Assembly (NCBI GenBank): GCA_964036665.1
Contig: OZ038526.1
Span: forward strand, 5,022,001-5,086,000
Reading direction: 5' to 3'
From: Gordius sp. MW1
Lineage: Eukaryota > Nematomorpha > Gordioida > Gordea > Gordiidae
DNA: 64,000 nucleotides
The notes below the pieces were generated by a model. That model saw only the letters and a program-made list of their open reading frames with translations. It did not search any database and was not told the DNA's origin. Both the position numbers and the translations under genes were made by a program. Each line of letters begins with the position of its first letter. Within the stretch, counting starts at the first letter, position 1. Shown here in pieces: positions 58,900 to 64,000 of the stretch.

Positions 58900-61800
58900 G
58901 CGGGTCAATATAACCTAAGACATATTAAAATGTATCATAATAAATGTACCAAGATCTGAAACTTTCAGAAATAATCATTTTTGCAATTCGGACATATAGT
59001 TTATTAAATTGACTATTAATACTTTAAAGGTAAAAATAATTAGCCATTAATTTTTAACCATAAATATAAATCTCTAGCTTTAAAGTTTAATGATAAAATT
59101 TAGTTGAATGATCGTAGCTAATCTTTTCTCATCATAATTTTTTTATAGCAATTAATCTGTCTAAAAACTGCGAATTAAGAAAGATGTGGGGTAGATCAAA
59201 TATTAAAAAAGATTCGGGTTTGGGTTGGGCTAGGACAAATTAAAACTTAGCCCGAGCCAAAACAAGTGTCACGTGTTTCATATAACACGGGTTACAAAAC
59301 AAACATTCTTCAGTAATCTGACGAATAATTTTGATAGATTAAACGCTGAGCAATAATTTGCTTTTAGATTTTTTAAAATTTTTGGAGGTTTTTATGTAAT
59401 TAGGCAGGTGTAAAAATGGCAATTTTGCACGTTGTAAATTCCCTCTCAGTTTTGAAACTGTTTTTGTTTATATTTATATAATTTAATAGACCATTGAATT
59501 ATTTACTGTCTGATTAAGGGATAAAGCCAATATTTGTACACCTGTAAATTTAAATAATCGTTTTTTATAGGTATCGGTAAATCTATATAAATTTTGTACT
59601 AATTTTTGCCGCGAAGATTGATAAAATTGTAAGTTTATAAGCCTTTTTTCTTGATAACAACCCACGGTCAAAATCGTAGCAATAAATAAGAAAACTTGCC
59701 GAAGCGCTAAAAAGATATCAAATTGACTAGATATGTTTAAAGTATGCACACAAACATTAAATTACATATAAAGCTCTTAATTTTACATTAATATAATACT
59801 GTAATGACGTAAAAAAACACATCTTTTAAAATCAATGACTTTTCCGACCTCAAATTTATTGTGCTATATGATAGTTTTTACATAAAAAAGGTAAACATTG
59901 TACTCTATTTTTTTCGGAAATGATATTTAATTTAAGTTGAATATTAAATATAATTTCCAGAAAAATAATATTAACATTTTTTGGCATAAAAAATACTAAT
60001 ATATATAAAATGTATCCTAATCTATCGATGGCTAAATTATAAACATATCGAATAAATTCAGGCTTTAAGGGCTTATATTAAAGGCAAAGATTCTAGTTCC
60101 TCTTCAAACTTAGAATTTTTTGATATAGATAATGATGAATAAATCAGAAAGTAAAGAAAATTTGGCCAATTCTAATGATGAAAGCTTTAATTTATTCAGT
60201 TATTTAATCAAAATTCATATTTTTAGATATAATGTTATTATTTCTAATGCTTCAGCTGACTTTTAATTGCTATGCAATTTTTAGTTAACGACTGATTGGA
60301 TATATTAAGAACTTTTATATAAGATGGACATTGTCCGATATTCATCTAGTGTTTTTACTTATTCTTTGAACAATACATAATAAATTTTTGTCTATATGTA
60401 TATATATGTAAAATGAACATTTGAGAGAAATAGAAAACACTAGTTCCTATCTGAAGCATGGAACGATGAACTGGAACCAGTTCCGTTGTTAAAGAACCTT
60501 AATAACTTTATAAATATATAAGTTAGTCAATTTATTTCGAACTAATTTTGACACATAACAGTACCTCATTACTTACCTCTATCTTGTATACAGTAATAAT
60601 AAGACTCAATAATTAATATCGTGTGCATGATCATAATATATTGGTATGAAGATGATTAGAGCCACCCATCGATAGTAAAATGTTCGAAACAAATAAAAAT
60701 CTTCGTTTCAGGATCGCGACAAATTTATATGCGTGTCAGTTATGGCGTTATAAATAATCCTAATTAAAGTTAAAAACAGGGAATGTTGCTAAGTACCAAA
60801 AAATTAATTGGAAAATTGTGCATCGTAAATTATACTAAATTTGTCTTATAGCCTCATGCGAACCTACGCTCAATTATGAGGCGTGATCAAAATTAGTTTG
60901 ACGCTTTTTTCACATTATAACTCATTTTTGGCTTGTAATAACGGCAGGGAAGAAGGGAGGAAGACAGTGTGGGACCAAAGGTATCTCAAGCCAAAGAGAT
61001 AAAGTTTGGAAAAATGGTTAATCTACAGATTGGTCGGGATGGGGAGTAGTGCTTGTTAAAGGAGAAGATTTATACCTGTTTTTCCCCTTTCCGACATGGT
61101 GGTAATGTAATCAGTTCTTCAGATAATCCTCGTACTTGTCCTAATTGATGAACGGGTCTTAGAGGCTCTTCCTAATTAATTATGTCACGGCATGTAAGCA
61201 GTGGACAGAGAGAGAGAGGGGCTCGTGCCCGCCCAGCCTTCCCCTAACCGCGAGATTTAAAGATAAGGAAAGGGAAGAGCGTGGTTTGACAGGAGCTCAC
61301 CGATGAGATAATTTGATTTAACACGGGTTTTCCCCCAAAAAAGTCTAGTAGACATTAGTTATTGTCCGCGAAATTTATGCCCTAAATGATTCAGTGGACG
61401 TTCTTAACACATATAATAGGTCAATTATATATGAGGTTTGGGGTCATAGAGACCACCCCAGCCATAGTCCTCTATAATATTGAATTTGGTTTGTTTGCAA
61501 CTATTATAGCCTTTTTAGCTTCTTATAGGCTTTAAACATAAAAAAACCGACAATCATTGTGGTCTTAAGGAGGAAATAAATTGTCTAATGAAAAAGTAAC
61601 CTGACATTATTTTCCCGAGCCATTAATACCTACACTCATCCTTGCTAGGTAAATGCTCCAAAAGTGATTGAACGGACAGACATGTTTTCAATTATGAGTG
61701 AGTGTACATGATCATTCAATTAATTCCGTTTGACGAGAGGCTCAAGCTTACATGCCTCGTGGCTATTTAATTTATCAATCGGATTTTATTCAGAAGGTAA

Positions 61801-64000
61801 TGGATTGATAAATGCATTTTATATACACAACTAGTTGCTGAGGTGCGATCGCCAATTTCTCAAGAGTCGCTTGTTTTTGTCTCTAATACCTCTCCTTAAT
61901 CATAATCACTTTAGACTTTAAATATATTTTCAAACTAGGACACGATAGTTAGCAACCATGGTAAAATTTACAAAATAGTGATTGTTTAAAAAAAATTGTG
62001 TATGATCAATGATTTATCCTTTAAATTATATTCTTAACATAAACTTAAGAGATGATGTTACGGACGAAGGGTAAAAGATAACTGAATAAGAAGATTTTTA
62101 TCAATTAAAATTAAAGCCGAATACCTTTACAGGGTTTCTTTCAGGAGGTAAAAGGGCAAATAAACCCCTGATCGATTCCCCGAATTTAAAGAAAAAAATT
62201 AAATTTTTCACACATCATAAGCAAGTTTTTACAAGTTCCTACCCTCCTGTTAAATTTTGAGATACCAATTCACTAGGCGTCAATTTTCCAGAAATTAAAT
62301 GTTATTTAGATTCAATTTTATATACGTTAAATTGTTAGCGATTGAAAACTTAACTAACATATTTTCTGTCATAATTTCATATTATTAAATCAACACGCTC
62401 TGACATAATAAATTGAGGTCGCTTAGGAGATGAATTTATACTATATGATTAGAATCCCCGCTTCACGTATATGTAAAAATCACTTTAAAAAAACACGGGT
62501 ATAGAGTAGATAATTTTATCATCAAACGCCGTTAAGTTGCTGTTGTGGGCACATACCATAAATTTACGCGTGTGATTTTAAAGCATAACCCATGCCGTGA
62601 GGAGGCGAAGGGATGATGAGATGAGACGAGTTATTAAAAAATAAACTAAAACATATCTACCTATGATTTGACAAGATAATAATTGTGGAGACACGTATTT
62701 ATACCTACCTATCTAAGAAGAAATAAACCTCAAGAGACTCATTGCTCCCGAAAGATGGGAAGTTAATTTGAAAATGTATCAGCAGGACATGTCCAGCAAA
62801 AAACGTCTCCAAAAATGTATGACAAAATTTTGAAATTAAAAATTGCAGAAAAATAACCAAACGTGGGAGGGACTGGCTAGGGTAAGGGTAAAAGTTTAAA
62901 AGGTCTTTCTTTTTTGATTCACGAGTCAGATCCTAGCTCTCTTGGGATATCTTCCAATTTTTAATTATGTAATAACTTGGGGAAAAATTGTAAAACCTTT
63001 TAGGGATTACAAATTATTATTTTAAATGATTTTAAATTATGTTTTAGGTTGAACAACACGAGCCAAAATGGCGATAAAAAATTAGATATATTTCATCAGT
63101 CAGTTTATAGGCTCGCATATTGTGTTGATGTAGCCGCGACAACTGCTAAATATCCTAGATAAATTGACACTAATGACACCCTATAATATTTTGTTAAAAG
63201 TGATTAAATAATAATTTATTGATTTATTTATATATACATAACTTAAATTTAGTTAACAGATTATTGATTTAAATGGGAAAAAGATAATAGTTTTTAAAGT
63301 GGTAATTCAAGTACAATTATCCAAAGATATCTGTATTTTTATCAATCAGAAAGCGAAAAATATTGTTTTACACCTATTTCAGAGCTCCTAAACACAGGCT
63401 TGGTCTGGAGGCGCAGGGCGAGCACCCTCCTCTCAATAACAACAATTTTTTAAATTGATTTTCGTTCATCAGAACGTCCAAAAGCTCTTTCCAAGTTATG
63501 TCAAATTGGTATTAAGGTGAAATGATTTACTAAAACGATATTGAAAACCCTTAAAAAAGCAACAATTTTTGTAAATTAATAAAGAAGATAGTATTAATTT
63601 ATAATTAAAATAATACTTCTAAAATATAGGGACCAAAACCACTAAATACTGAGCATTTTTAAATTTTTTACTGAGCTAATGTATAGAGTATTTACAGAGC
63701 AATTAAATAACATAAAATTCTATATTTGACTAAAAGTGAATTTTTTTGAAAATTATTATCTTGCCGTCCCTTTTGACTTCAGCCTTAGAAGTTGTAAATA
63801 GTGGTTTTGGAAATGCGATTTTATATAAAAACATTGTCTCGCGTCCTGTTAATATCATTGAGTATTATTTTTTAACAAGATGCTAGTTCTTCCACGTCTT
63901 TCACATGTAAAATTAAACCTTCAAAACAGTATTATAAAAAGTAATTAAATTCAAATAATTATCATTTTAGATTAAAGGGTTCAAATGAAATAAGTCAAAA
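58900..64000. other. Gene-free right end
   Basis: A GC-rich hAT-like scrap (gggtttgggttgggctagg) lies at 59217-59270 and a solitary ttaattgctatgcaattttt tip at 60263-60282. The part 60930-62900 is less AT-rich and free of recognisable repeats, so it could hold regulatory DNA or unrecognised exons. I found no conserved coding segment. Confidence 0.4.

Noticed and set aside
59483-59749. 88-codon minus-strand frame with a signal-like N-terminus
   Set aside because: The first codon is GTG, no usable ATG exists upstream of the hydrophobic part, and there is no similarity.

Overview
The window is AT-rich nuclear DNA from an animal, almost certainly an invertebrate. GT-AG introns, AATAAA signals just past stop codons and a metabotropic GABA-B-type receptor gene support this, and there is no bacterial gene organisation. 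I cannot fix the phylum. Three host genes are supported, all on the minus strand. (1) Positions 1-5026 hold the 5' half of a GABA-B-like receptor: six coding exons of the extracellular ligand-binding domain. All five introns are phase 0, and they range from 38 and 40 bp up to 3.6 kb. The gene runs off the left edge. (2) Positions 19126-20073 hold an intact open frame of about 315 codons with a signal peptide and many N-glycosylation sequons, followed at once by AATAAA. I do not recognise the family. (3) Positions 30284-30551 hold a probable two-exon gene for a 67-residue protein. Its start codon sits in a YY1/CTCF-like ATGGCGG motif and AATAAA follows the stop.

The rest is intergenic or intronic DNA dominated by transposon remains. 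The 5-30 kb part is sparse: scattered MITEs with ATGGGCGTAGCC ends and about 10-bp target duplications, a 320-bp Helitron, and solitary copies of a TTAATTGCTATGCAATT terminus. The 31-58 kb part is a dense nest of elements. It holds a decayed autonomous Helitron (Rep/helicase, 31.0-32.6 kb), a pair of LTR-like repeats (33.6 and 37.6 kb), and two large Helentron-like non-autonomous elements (34.5-37.1 and 40.8-45.2 kb). These two have sub-terminal inverted repeats, internal satellites and a 3' GGGCC-GAA-GGCCC hairpin. One of them contains a 1474-bp hAT element with an exact 8-bp target duplication. Further right come a GC-rich-ended hAT, a 4.1-kb minus-strand Helitron frame (46668-50760) holding other elements, a hAT transposase C-terminus, a foldback element with a MULE transposase fragment between inverted minisatellite arms (52.7-54.3 kb), a BED-finger hAT deletion derivative (56317-57086) and a 758-bp TIR element (58142-58899). 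From 58.9 to 64 kb I see no convincing gene.

The transposon remains are related to one another. The Helitron enzymes, the Helentron-like elements and the Helitron ends are plausible source and dependants of rolling-circle transposition. Several hAT-type and MULE-type transposases, or pieces of them, accompany MITEs with matching target-duplication lengths (8 bp for hAT; 9-10 bp for the ATGGGCGTAGCC MITEs, which suggests a MULE-type source). No CRISPR array, rRNA, confident tRNA or prokaryotic signal was found.
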